The notes beneath the pieces were generated by a model. That model was not told where the DNA came from. It did not search any database and was given only the letters and a program-made list of their open reading frames with translations. A stretch of 21,019 bases of DNA from WFZT01 sp964571845 (lineage in GTDB: Bacteria > Hydrothermota > Hydrothermia > B15-G9 > WFZT01): positions 1-21,019 of the forward strand of contig CAZNDM010000016.1 of the NCBI GenBank assembly GCA_964571845.1. Direction: 5' to 3'. This document shows positions 8,207 through 15,953 of the stretch, piece after piece. Each line of letters starts with the position of its first letter. Within the stretch, counting starts at the first letter, position 1. The position numbers and the translations under genes are program-made.

Positions 8207-8635
8207 TTAAAAGGGTAGATCGTCCTCGCCGGGAGTTGTTTCTGGCGGGACCTCATCTGTTATGGGCTCGTAAGTCTCCTCTGAAACGCCGAATTTTTCG
8301 AGTATCTGTACGGTTCTCGCAACGACTTCTATGGTTTTCCTCTTGTTCCCCATACTGTCTTCCCATGTTCTGGACTGGAGTCTGCCTTCAACAACTACGG
8401 GACTGCCCTTTGTAAGTCTGTCGTTAACTCTTTCGGCGAGAGGACCCCATGTTGTAACATTAATAAACAAAGTATCTTCCTGCCACTGGCCTTCCTGGTC
8501 CTTGTAATTTCTTGATACGGCGAGTCCAAACTTGCAGACCGCCCTGCCACTCGGTGTGTATCTCAACTCTGGACGGGCTGTAAGCCGCCCGGAGAGAATA
8601 ACAAGATTGATACTTGGGACTTTTATGTCAGCCAT
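8207..8635 (-). CDS. ssb: Single-stranded DNA-binding protein
   Basis: 142 residues. The OB fold spans about residues 6-110 (INLVILSGRLTARPELRYT, GRAVCKFGLAVSR, PVVVEGRLQSRTWED). A short linker and the acidic tip DDLPF at the C-terminus dock replication and repair partners. It binds ssDNA, usually as a tetramer. The ATG overlaps the rpsF stop by one base (TAATG), the conserved rpsF-ssb-rpsR order. Confidence 0.97.
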   Translation of the reverse strand: MADIKVPSINLVILSGRLTARPELRYTPSGRAVCKFGLAVSRNYKDQEGQWQEDTLFINVTTWGPLAERVNDRLTKGSPVVVEGRLQSRTWEDSMGNKRKTIEVVARTVQILEKFGVSEETYEPITDEVPPETTPGEDDLPF

Positions 8636-8934
8636 TACTTAACATCACCCCTCTTGATTATCATGCCCCTCATCAGGTTTTTGTTAAACCTGAATTCCTT
8701 GCGAAGGGCATCAGGAAGGGAGGGCTCGCCGATAAAGTAGTAAACGGCGTAATAACCCTCGTTCTTTTTGTTTATCGGGTAGGCGAGTTGTCTCTTTCCC
8801 CATTCGTCTATCTTCTCAAGCTCTCCACCGTTCTCCTCTATGATACTCTTTAGAGTATCAATGGTGTTTCCTATCTCCTCATCCGGGATGTCCGGATCTA
8901 TTATTACCATCATCTCATAGCTTCTCTTCTTCAT
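8635..8934 (-). CDS. rpsF: 30S ribosomal protein S6
   Basis: 99 residues, typical of S6 without an extended tail. It shows YEMMVIIDPDIPDEEI at the N-terminus, the WGKRQLAYPINK segment and the GYYAVYYF strand. S6 binds 16S rRNA together with S18, which is encoded two genes downstream. It is the first gene of the operon, with AAAGGAGG before the ATG and a structured leader upstream. Confidence 0.97.
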   Translation of the reverse strand: MKKRSYEMMVIIDPDIPDEEIGNTIDTLKSIIEENGGELEKIDEWGKRQLAYPINKKNEGYYAVYYFIGEPSLPDALRKEFRFNKNLMRGMIIKRGDVK

Positions 8935-8949
8935 TTTACCTCCTTTGGA

Positions 8950-8997
8950 CCTGATTTTTTATCAGGGACGCCTTCCTCTCTGGAGGCGTCTTCTGAT
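8950..8997 (-). promoter_or_regulatory. rpsF leader with alternative hairpins
   Basis: On the minus strand a GC-rich hairpin (8990-8984 with 8973-8967, GACGCCT/AGGCGTC) is flanked by two copies of ATCAG (8997-8993 and 8955-8951) that compete for one CTGAT (8965-8961). Pairing with the upstream copy closes the GC hairpin into a longer stem. Pairing with the downstream copy makes a separate 6-bp hairpin (CCTGAT-AAAAA-ATCAGG) just before the ribosome site. This is a plausible autoregulatory or attenuating leader. It lacks an obvious match to the published S6:S18-binding motif as I remember it. Confidence 0.45.
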
Positions 8998-9016
8998 TAT
9001 CAAAAAGCAGGTTCTT

Positions 9017-9045
9017 ATATTATTTTATGTGAGATCAAATTTCAA
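9017..9045 (-). promoter_or_regulatory. Promoter of the rpsF-pnp operon
   Basis: Minus strand: TTGAAA (9045-9040), a 17-bp spacer, TAATAT (9022-9017). It is the only strong promoter-like match upstream of seven closely spaced minus-strand genes. It diverges from the metG promoter about 85 bp away. Confidence 0.75.
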
Positions 9046-9128
9046 GATTGGAGAAAACCGAACTTTTGCCAATGCAGTGTGTCTATTAATTTATCCCATG
9101 GTGTTGTAAAAATCAATCTGCAGTTTGT

Positions 9129-9157
9129 TTGAAAGGACCACGCAAAAAAGCTATAAT
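9129..9157 (+). promoter_or_regulatory. Promoter of metG
   Basis: TTGAAA (9129-9134), a 17-bp spacer and a perfect TATAAT (9152-9157). The leader is short (about 25 nt) with AAGGAG at 9173-9178. Confidence 0.75.
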
Positions 9158-9187
9158 TAACCAAATTTTTCAAAAGGAGTGGTCCAG

Positions 9188-11215
9188 ATGGAGAAGTTAC
9201 TGGTAACCAGTGCATTACCCTATGCAAACGGTCCTCTACATATTGGGCACATTGCAGGGGCTTATCTCCCTGCTGATATCTATGTTCGTTACAAGAGGCT
9301 GAAGGGCGATGATGTGGTCTATATCTGTGGAACGGATGAGCACGGTGTTGCCATCACCATCGCTGCGGAAAAGAAGGGAATCTCCCCGCGTGAGCTCGTT
9401 GACTTCTATTATGAAGACATTAAAAACAGCTTCGAAAAGCTCGGGATCTCCTTTGACAACTTTTCACGAACATCAAAGCCCATTCATTACAAAACTTCTC
9501 AGGAATTTTTCCTGAGAATCTATGAGCGTGGCTTCATTTATAAGAAAGATATTGAGCAATTCTATTGTCCAAATTGTAAGAGATTTTTACCGGACAGGTA
9601 TGTGGAAGGCACCTGTCCGTACTGTGGATATCCGCATGCGCGCGGTGACCAGTGTGAAAAGTGTGGCAGATGGCTCGAACCCACTGAATTGATAAACCCA
9701 AAGTGTGCCATCTGCGGGACCACTCCTGTGATCAAGAAAACTTATCATTACTACTTCAAACTCTCTGAATTCTCAGAGCCGTTGAAAAGGTGGCTTGAAT
9801 CCAAAGATTGGAAGGAGAATGTTAAAAACACGGCTCTCGGATGGATAAAGGAGGGCCTTAAAGACAGGGCAATAACGAGGGATCTGGAATGGGGTGTGCC
9901 AGTACCCCTTCCGGAAGCCAAGGGAAAGGTCCTCTATGTGTGGTTCGACGCCCCTATTGGCTACATCTCTTCAACGAAAGAGTGGGCTGAAAAAATCGGT
10001 AAGCCCGATAAATGGAAGGACTACTGGCTCGACCCGGAGACCAGACTTATTCACTTTATCGGCAAGGATAACATCGTTTTCCACGCCATTGTCTGGCCCG
10101 CTATGCTCATGGCTCACGGTGATTATGTACTTCCTGATAATGTTCCCGCAAATGAATTTATGAACCTTATGGGTGATAAGATTTCCACATCACGCGGCTG
10201 GGCTATCTGGATCCCTGAGTTTGTTGACTCTTTCGGTCCGGATTATGTGAGATTTGGCCTCGCTTTTGCACTCCCCGAGTACAAGGATTCTGACTTCAAC
10301 TTTTACGAATTCCAGCAGAGGGTCAACTCTGAACTCGCCGATAACTTTGGTAATTTTGTGAACAGGACATTAAGTTTTATCAGAAACTACCTCGGAGGCA
10401 GAATACCGGAGGCAAAGGACTTCAAGGATATGGATCTTGAAGTTATCAAAGCCATTGAAGAAGCACCGTCAAAAGTGGGTCAGCACCTCGAAAACTTTGA
10501 GATGAGGAAGGCACTGAGAGAAGTTCTCGATCTCTCAAATTTTGCCAATAGATATTTTGATTATAAAAGGCCATGGGTTACGAGAAAAACGGACAAAGAC
10601 GAGACTGCAAGAACCCTCTATCTCTGTGCGTCCCTCGTAAAAACCCTGTCAGTGCTTGCAGAGCCGTTTATCCCGTTTGGAGCAAAAAAGATCCGCGAGA
10701 TGCTCAACATTAAACACGATCTCACCTGGCAGGATGCAGGAAAAGTTGACCTCCAGCCCGGAACTGAACTGGGTGAGATTGAGATCCTCTACAGAAAAAT
10801 ATCCGATGAAAAGATCGAGGCAGAAGTTCAGAAATTAAAGTCAAGACTGAAGAAACCGGAAGAAGAGGAGAAGGAAAAAGTGGAGGAGAAAAAAATAAGC
10901 TTTGAGGAGTTTCAAAAACTCGACATCAGAATCGGGAAAGTCATTGAAGCGGAGAAAGTTAAGGGTGCAGATAAGCTATTAAAACTGAAAGTGGATCTGG
11001 GGGATAAAACCATCACCCTCGTTGCGGGTATTGCTCAGTATTACAATCCTGAGGAGGTTGTTGGCAAGGAGCTGCCTGTGCTCACAAACCTTGAGCCGCG
11101 AAAAATAAGAGGAATACTTTCTCAGGGCATGATACTCGCGGCTGTTGATAAAGAGGGTAAGGTCGTACTCCTGCACCCTGACAGAGAGGTGCCTCCAGGT
11201 ACTAAGATTAGCTGA
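9188..11215 (+). CDS. metG: Methionyl-tRNA synthetase
   Basis: 675 residues from the ATG at 9188; an in-frame GTG at 9179 overlaps the AGGAG ribosome site and is unlikely. The class I HIGH motif is HIGH at residues 18-21, and the KMSKS equivalent is KISTS (Lys331). The zinc insertion has four Cys pairs (CPNC, CPYC, CEKC, CAIC), so it is the two-knuckle type. A charged linker (residues of about 535-575) leads to a C-terminal EMAP/Trbp111-like tRNA-binding domain (LDIRIGKVIEAEKVKGADKL through RGILSQGMILAA). It charges tRNA-Met in the cytoplasm. The next gene begins 2 nt after its stop, so the two are likely co-transcribed. Confidence 0.98.
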   Translation: MEKLLVTSALPYANGPLHIGHIAGAYLPADIYVRYKRLKGDDVVYICGTDEHGVAITIAAEKKGISPRELVDFYYEDIKNSFEKLGISFDNFSRTSKPIHYKTSQEFFLRIYERGFIYKKDIEQFYCPNCKRFLPDRYVEGTCPYCGYPHARGDQCEKCGRWLEPTELINPKCAICGTTPVIKKTYHYYFKLSEFSEPLKRWLESKDWKENVKNTALGWIKEGLKDRAITRDLEWGVPVPLPEAKGKVLYVWFDAPIGYISSTKEWAEKIGKPDKWKDYWLDPETRLIHFIGKDNIVFHAIVWPAMLMAHGDYVLPDNVPANEFMNLMGDKISTSRGWAIWIPEFVDSFGPDYVRFGLAFALPEYKDSDFNFYEFQQRVNSELADNFGNFVNRTLSFIRNYLGGRIPEAKDFKDMDLEVIKAIEEAPSKVGQHLENFEMRKALREVLDLSNFANRYFDYKRPWVTRKTDKDETARTLYLCASLVKTLSVLAEPFIPFGAKKIREMLNIKHDLTWQDAGKVDLQPGTELGEIEILYRKISDEKIEAEVQKLKSRLKKPEEEEKEKVEEKKISFEEFQKLDIRIGKVIEAEKVKGADKLLKLKVDLGDKTITLVAGIAQYYNPEEVVGKELPVLTNLEPRKIRGILSQGMILAAVDKEGKVVLLHPDREVPPGTKIS

Positions 11216-11217
11216 AG

Positions 11218-13284
11218 TTGAAGGTCAAAGGCGTTTGTCCTCATGACTGCCCGGATACCTGTAGCTGGATAGTTGAGGTAGATGGAGACCGGGCAGTTAA
11301 AATTTATGGAGATCCTGATCATCCGATTACAAAAGGTGTCCTCTGCCCGAAGGTAAAGAGATATCTTGAAAGGACCTATCACCCGGAAAGGGTTCTCACT
11401 CCCCTCAAAAGAAGCGGAGAAAAGGGAAGTGGTGCATTTGTCCCGGTGTCATGGGAACAGGCTTTAGAAGAAATTTCTGAAAAACTCAGTGAGCTCAGAG
11501 AAAAATACGGATCTGAAACCGTACTTCCATACTCTTACAGCGGGACACTTGGCTTGATTCAGGGAAGCAGTATGGATCGGAGGTTTACACACATTACAGG
11601 TTCCTCACTTCTTTCAAGGAGTCTCTGCTCAGATGCTGGTATCACTGGTTACAGATACACGATAGGGAGTACCATCGGGACGCCACCTGAGGATTTTCCC
11701 TATGCCAGATTTATTATCCTCTGGGGAACAAACACACTGACCAGCAACCTCCACCTCTGGAAATTTATAATGATGGCAAAGCGAAACGGAGCAGAGATCG
11801 TTGTCATTGATCCTGTTAGAACAAAAACCGCCCGCCAGGCAGATCTGTGGATTCCCATAAAACCGGCAACTGATGCGGCTCTCGCCCTCGCATTCATGCA
11901 TGTGATAATTTTTGAAGAACTCTATGACAGGGATTATGTCGAAAACCACACAGTTGGGTTTGATCAGTTAAAGGACAGAGTAAAGTCCTGGACCCCTGAA
12001 AAGGCTGGCGAAATAACAGATGTACCGCCCGAACTCATAAGAAAAGTTGCCCGAAAATACGCAGAGATCCAGCCATCTCTGATAAGGGTTAACTATGGGG
12101 TTCAGAGAAACAGGAGCGGTGGGAATACGATAAGAGCCATAAGCATGCTACCTGCACTTGTAGGAGCATGGAGATACAAAGGCGGTGGTATCCTGCTTTC
12201 CACGAGTGGTGCTTTCAACTGGAACAAGTTTGCACTTGAAAGGCCTGATCTGAAGCCCAAACCGTTGCGGAAGATCAACGCAACAAGACTTGGTGACGCG
12301 TTGAGTGAAAAGCTTGAAGACCGGGAAAGAGCCGTAATTGAAGGATCACCAGAAATCCCTGTTTCCACACTTCTGGTTTACAACGGAAACCCGGTTGCAA
12401 CTGCCCCGGATGCCAGCCGTATCATTTGGTGGCTGAAACGCAGAGATATTTTTACGGTTGTCATTGATCACTTCATCACGGACACCGCTCTCTTTGCCGA
12501 TTTTGTACTACCTGCTACAACTCAAATTGAGCACTGGGATCTGCACACATCTTACGGACATTATTTCATCTCTCTTAACAGACCGGCGATTAAACCTCTC
12601 GGAGAAAGCAAGCCAAATACATGGATCTTCAAAAATCTTGCTTTAAAACTCGGATTCGATCATACGGTATTTCAGGACACGGATCTTGACCTCATAAAAC
12701 AGGCATTAACATCAAAAAGTCCATGGATGAAAGGGGTTAGCTTTGAAACCTTGATGGAAAAGGGATTCATTCGCCTCGATATTCCAGAGACAATATTTAA
12801 GAGAGGAGGATTCTTGACAGAATCGGGTAAATGTGAATTTTTCAGTAAAAAGGCACTCCTTGATGGTCATGATCCCCTTCCGAATTTTCTGTCACCATAC
12901 GAAGTCCCGATGGATGATCCCGATAAACTCGCTTTTTTATCGCCATCAGCCCATTTTTATTTAAACTCAAACTATGCCAACATCGAGAGTCTTCGCAGGT
13001 TCCAGGGTCCTCCTGTGCTTCTTATTCATCCACAGGACGCAGAATCCCGCGGGATAAAGAACGGAGACAGAGTGAAAGTGTGGAATAGCAGGGGGACAAT
13101 CAGATTGAGGGCGAGGGTTACTGAGGATATCAAACCCGGCGTCTGTGCAGCCTACGGGATTTGGTGGAGAAAATTCAGCGATGACGGCGAAAGTGTAAAT
13201 TCTCTCACCTCGATGAAAGAAGCAGACATGGGAGGTGGTGCAACATACTTTGATGTTTGGGTAAAGGTTGAAAAGATCACTTAA
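11218..13284 (+). CDS. Molybdopterin oxidoreductase (DMSO reductase family)
   Basis: 688 residues, a compact catalytic subunit of the DMSO reductase superfamily. The N-terminal Fe4S4 site is C7, C11, C15 and C43 (CPHDCPDTC, then GVLCPK). The bis-MGD cofactor regions follow (FIILWGTNTLTSN, IVVIDPVRTKTA), and a C-terminal cofactor-binding beta barrel starts near residue 585 (ALLIHP-like QDAESRGIKNGDRVKVWN). Cys137 in RSLCSDAG is my candidate metal ligand. There is no signal peptide and no electron-transfer subunit nearby, so it is probably a soluble cytoplasmic enzyme; the substrate cannot be inferred. The start is TTG at 11218, forced by a TAG 9 nt upstream, and only a weak ribosome site is visible. 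It probably depends on metG transcription. It ends in an 8-nt tail-to-tail overlap with the convergent gene. Confidence 0.88.
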   Translation: MKVKGVCPHDCPDTCSWIVEVDGDRAVKIYGDPDHPITKGVLCPKVKRYLERTYHPERVLTPLKRSGEKGSGAFVPVSWEQALEEISEKLSELREKYGSETVLPYSYSGTLGLIQGSSMDRRFTHITGSSLLSRSLCSDAGITGYRYTIGSTIGTPPEDFPYARFIILWGTNTLTSNLHLWKFIMMAKRNGAEIVVIDPVRTKTARQADLWIPIKPATDAALALAFMHVIIFEELYDRDYVENHTVGFDQLKDRVKSWTPEKAGEITDVPPELIRKVARKYAEIQPSLIRVNYGVQRNRSGGNTIRAISMLPALVGAWRYKGGGILLSTSGAFNWNKFALERPDLKPKPLRKINATRLGDALSEKLEDRERAVIEGSPEIPVSTLLVYNGNPVATAPDASRIIWWLKRRDIFTVVIDHFITDTALFADFVLPATTQIEHWDLHTSYGHYFISLNRPAIKPLGESKPNTWIFKNLALKLGFDHTVFQDTDLDLIKQALTSKSPWMKGVSFETLMEKGFIRLDIPETIFKRGGFLTESGKCEFFSKKALLDGHDPLPNFLSPYEVPMDDPDKLAFLSPSAHFYLNSNYANIESLRRFQGPPVLLIHPQDAESRGIKNGDRVKVWNSRGTIRLRARVTEDIKPGVCAAYGIWWRKFSDDGESVNSLTSMKEADMGGGATYFDVWVKVEKIT

Positions 13285-14431
13285 CCAGTTGCATCGCTTT
13301 ATCAATAGCAGAAGAAGGGGAGTCCGTATCTATCAGAATGGTCGAGATCCCCAGACCTTCGAGGATATACTTGCTACCTCCTGCAGGCTCTGTCTTCAGG
13401 ATTATGTAATTTACCCCTTCTCGGGCGAGAAGCTCCCCTATAGCTTTTCCCCGTCCTTTTGTCATATTTTTGTACGGATTTTTTATGTACTTTTTCTCTA
13501 CAATTTCGCCATCTTTTACTCTTACGATCAGGAATTGAGATGCAGAACCAAGCTGGGGTGAGATCTTTTCCTCGTTTTCAAGAGGGAGTGCCAGAATAAT
13601 TTCGTCAGATTCCACTGGCTCGTAATGGATTAAAACTTCGTCCACATTTGGAACACTCTGCTTGATTTTGAACTCAAGCTCTTCTGTGAGTTTGTGGGCT
13701 ACTTTGAAGTCCCTGACATTAACTTCAATTATAGCTTCGATAAACCTGTATCTGCCGGAATTCCGCCCTGCAAGTCTCTTTATCCTTTTAACTCTTGGAT
13801 CAGATAGAAGAACTTCCCTCACTTTTACAAGTATTTCAGGTTCGACCGATGCGTCGAGCAGAACTTTCAGAGAGTCAACAAGGGGTTCAAAAGCACTTTT
13901 AAAAATAAAAAGGGAAACTACTGCAGCTGCCACACGGTCTGCGTTGGCTGCAATTCCGGCGATTACAACGAGGGACGAAAGGGCATCACTTTGAGAGTGT
14001 TTACCATCAGCTATTAAACCGGGAGAGTTATGTTCTTTTCCGACTTTTAACTTGTACTTGGCAAGTCCAAAACTTGCTATGGCGGAGACGAAAGAGACGA
14101 GAATGGCAGCTGATTTGTGAGAAACTTCGTAACCTTTCGAAAAAATTGACTCTTTTATGATCTCATATCCTGTGTAAAAAATCGCAAAGGCAACGAAAAG
14201 GGAAACAAGATTTTCGAGTTTGTAAAGTCCGTATGGAAATGTTTGGGTCTTTCTGCGGGAAAAAGTGATTCCAATAAGTACGAGAATAGATGTAAAACTG
14301 TCAGAAAATGAATGCACGGCATCCGCCAGTATGGCGACACTGCCGGAGATCTTATAAGTGAGGAACTTGAAAGCAAAGAGGGCGAATGTTACGCCGATGG
14401 AAATAACTTCAACCTTTTGAGTTTTGTCCAT
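13277..14431 (-). CDS. Cation diffusion facilitator fused to a NifX/NifB-type domain
   Basis: 384 residues. Residues of about 1-200 form a CDF transporter with several membrane helices and paired HxxxD metal sites: H40/D44 (HSFSD) in TM2 and H145/D149 (HSQSD) in TM5. This HD-HD pattern suggests Zn export. The cytoplasmic CDF domain follows (about 205-285). The last 100 residues (EIILALPLENEEKISPQLG onward, with FLIVRVKDGEI and the GVNYIILK strand) look like the dinitrogenase iron-molybdenum cofactor domain family (NifX/NifB C-terminal type), which binds metal clusters or metals. It likely exports a divalent metal across the inner membrane. No ribosome site is evident. It starts 24 nt after tRNA-Val and may be read from the tRNA promoter. 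Confidence 0.85.
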   Translation of the reverse strand: MDKTQKVEVISIGVTFALFAFKFLTYKISGSVAILADAVHSFSDSFTSILVLIGITFSRRKTQTFPYGLYKLENLVSLFVAFAIFYTGYEIIKESIFSKGYEVSHKSAAILVSFVSAIASFGLAKYKLKVGKEHNSPGLIADGKHSQSDALSSLVVIAGIAANADRVAAAVVSLFIFKSAFEPLVDSLKVLLDASVEPEILVKVREVLLSDPRVKRIKRLAGRNSGRYRFIEAIIEVNVRDFKVAHKLTEELEFKIKQSVPNVDEVLIHYEPVESDEIILALPLENEEKISPQLGSASQFLIVRVKDGEIVEKKYIKNPYKNMTKGRGKAIGELLAREGVNYIILKTEPAGGSKYILEGLGISTILIDTDSPSSAIDKAMQLVK

Positions 14432-14455
14432 GGGGATATTTTAAAGGATAAAAAA

Positions 14456-14532
14456 TGGTGGGCGGAGGAGGACTCGAACCTCCGACCTCCGGTATGTGAG
14501 ACCGGCGTTCTCGCCACCTGAACTATCCGCCC
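14456..14532 (-). tRNA. tRNA-Val, anticodon CAC
   Basis: Minus strand: acceptor arms GGGCGGA and TCCGCCC, D-arm GTTC...GAAC, anticodon stem CCGGT/ACCGG around loop CTCACAT (CAC at 34-36), and T-arm GGAGG-TTCGAGT-CCTCC. The discriminator A and CCA are encoded, followed by six T (14455-14450). 77 nt including CCA. Confidence 0.96.
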
Positions 14533-14547
14533 ACCTGTGGCTGAAAA

Positions 14548-14576
14548 ATATTAATGTGGAGTAAGGATAATTTCAA
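14548..14576 (-). promoter_or_regulatory. Promoter of tRNA-Val
   Basis: Minus strand: TTGAAA (14576-14571), a 17-bp spacer, TAATAT (14553-14548), the same hexamers and spacing as the rpsF promoter. Initiation near 14541 leaves about 9 nt before the tRNA 5' end. Confidence 0.75.
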
Positions 14577-14599
14577 GAACACAGATCCCTCCCCGTCTC

Positions 14600-14802
14600 C
14601 TGATGTTGTATCGTATTTTTCATCAGTGCTCTCTTTGCTTTTGATGGACGATCATGCAGAAGGGGTCCCCGAATCCTGCGATTCAGCAAAATTTATAAGA
14701 TCCTTTGTGGATTTTCATCTGCATGAGCATTTCTTCAGGAAAATTCCCGGCAAGTGCACTATTGGGCTGAGCCCCCATCCCTCCAGTATGCACGAGCTGC
14801 CG
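14600..14802. ncRNA. Candidate structured RNA between carA and tRNA-Val
   Basis: This gene-free stretch (14577-14830) is dense in perfect inverted repeats. CTGATG/CATCAG pairs 14600-14605 with 14621-14626. A 9-bp helix pairs 14652-14660 with 14718-14726 and encloses two hairpins: GAATC-CTGC-GATTC (14671-14684) and AGATCC-TTTGT-GGATTT (about 14698-14714, with one G-U on the plus strand). A nested arm follows: CGGCA/TGCCG (14748-14752 with 14798-14802), GTGCA/TGCAC (14754-14758 with 14789-14793) and GGGC-TGA-GCCC (14764-14774). Strand and function are unknown; it could also be the folded 3' region of carA mRNA. Tests for RNase P, SRP RNA and tmRNA signatures by eye were negative. Both strands carry long open frames here, but with no usable start site. 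Confidence 0.4.
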
Positions 14803-14830
14803 CAATCCCGCTTTGAAAACTTTTGTAAGC

Positions 14831-15940
14831 CTAAAATGATTCGAGCATCCTGTAGAACTCTTTGAAGAGATAAATTGAATCATGAGGGCCCGGAGAGTCC
14901 TCGGGATGGTACTGAACCGTAAAGAAAAATTTCGACCTGTCTCTAATCCCTTCAAGTGTTCCATCATTTAAATTCACATGTGTTATTTCGGCTTTCCCCT
15001 TCACACTGTTTATGTCAATGGCGAAACTGTGATTCTGCGCCGTTATTTCCACCCCTCCCGTCTCAAGATTTTTAACCGGATGGTTCGCCCCCCTGTGCCC
15101 GAATTTCATCTTGTAACTTTTACCTCCCAGGGCAAGCGAGAGTATTTGATGTCCGAGGCAGATTCCAAAAATCGGAATTTTCCCGATCAAATTTCTAACA
15201 TTTTCGATTGCATACCTGACGGGTTCAGGATCCCCGGGTCCGTTGGAAAGAAATACCCCGTGTGGTTTCATTTCGAGAACTTCTGTGTAGGGTGTGGTCG
15301 CTGGAACAACATAGGTCTCAATTCCCAAGGAATTCATGATCCTGAGAATGTTTTTCTTCACTCCGAAGTCATATACCACAACCCTGTATCTCCATCTTGT
15401 GGGTTTTTCGTATGTTTTTCCGTTCCAGATCCCCTCTCTAAATAGATAGGGTTTCTCCGTTGTTACCTGTTTGACGAGGTCTCTTCCCTTGATATCCGGT
15501 ATTTCACGGGCAATTTGTACTGCTTTATCAGGTGAGATGTCTTTTGTGGTTATGTACACCCGCATACTGCCTTTTTCGCGTATTTTTTTTGTTATTGCCC
15601 GTGTATCAACGCCCTCGACGCCCGGAATCCCGTATTCGTTTAAAAAACTGGATAAATCTCTCGTTGCTCTATAATTCGAGTAATGTCTGGTCAGCTCTTT
15701 AACAATAAATCCCTCAACCCAGGGTCTCCTCGATTCGAAATCCTGCTCGTTGACTCCATAATTGCCGATCAGCGGATATGTCATTAATACAATCTGTCCC
15801 TTATACGAGGGATCAGTAAGTATCTCCTGGTATCCGCTCATGGATGTGTTAAACACAATTTCACCACGGGCATCGGTGTAAGCTCCAAATGCCCTGCCAA
15901 TAAAGTATGATCCATCTTCAAATGCAACAATAGCTTTCAT
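14831..15940 (-). CDS. carA: Carbamoyl-phosphate synthase small subunit
   Basis: 369 residues, full length. The N-terminal CPSase domain shows GEIVFNTSMSGYQEILTDP and IVLMTYPLIGNYG. The C-terminal class I glutamine amidotransferase has the nucleophile Cys261 in GICLGHQILSLALGG and the His-Glu pair in QYHPEDSPGPHD. It hydrolyses glutamine to feed ammonia to CarB for carbamoyl phosphate (arginine and pyrimidine synthesis). carB is not in the window. The ATG is 13 nt after the TonB receptor stop and has no clear ribosome site or strong promoter, so it may be co-transcribed with, or coupled to, the operon upstream. Confidence 0.97.
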   Translation of the reverse strand: MKAIVAFEDGSYFIGRAFGAYTDARGEIVFNTSMSGYQEILTDPSYKGQIVLMTYPLIGNYGVNEQDFESRRPWVEGFIVKELTRHYSNYRATRDLSSFLNEYGIPGVEGVDTRAITKKIREKGSMRVYITTKDISPDKAVQIAREIPDIKGRDLVKQVTTEKPYLFREGIWNGKTYEKPTRWRYRVVVYDFGVKKNILRIMNSLGIETYVVPATTPYTEVLEMKPHGVFLSNGPGDPEPVRYAIENVRNLIGKIPIFGICLGHQILSLALGGKSYKMKFGHRGANHPVKNLETGGVEITAQNHSFAIDINSVKGKAEITHVNLNDGTLEGIRDRSKFFFTVQYHPEDSPGPHDSIYLFKEFYRMLESF

Positions 15941-15953
15941 ACTGGGCTATATT

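Noticed and set aside
9179..9187. GTG start for metG
   Set aside because: It overlaps the AGGAG ribosome site; the ATG at 9188 is at the proper distance and begins the usual MetRS N-terminus.
14554..14865. Plus-strand open frame of 103 codons opposite the carA end
   Set aside because: No ribosome site, Cys/His/Ser-rich composition unlike neighbouring proteins, antisense to carA and to the structured stretch.
14683..14967. Minus-strand open frame of 94 codons overlapping the carA end
   Set aside because: Most of its N-terminal part lies inside carA in another frame; no ribosome site at normal spacing and no recognisable family.
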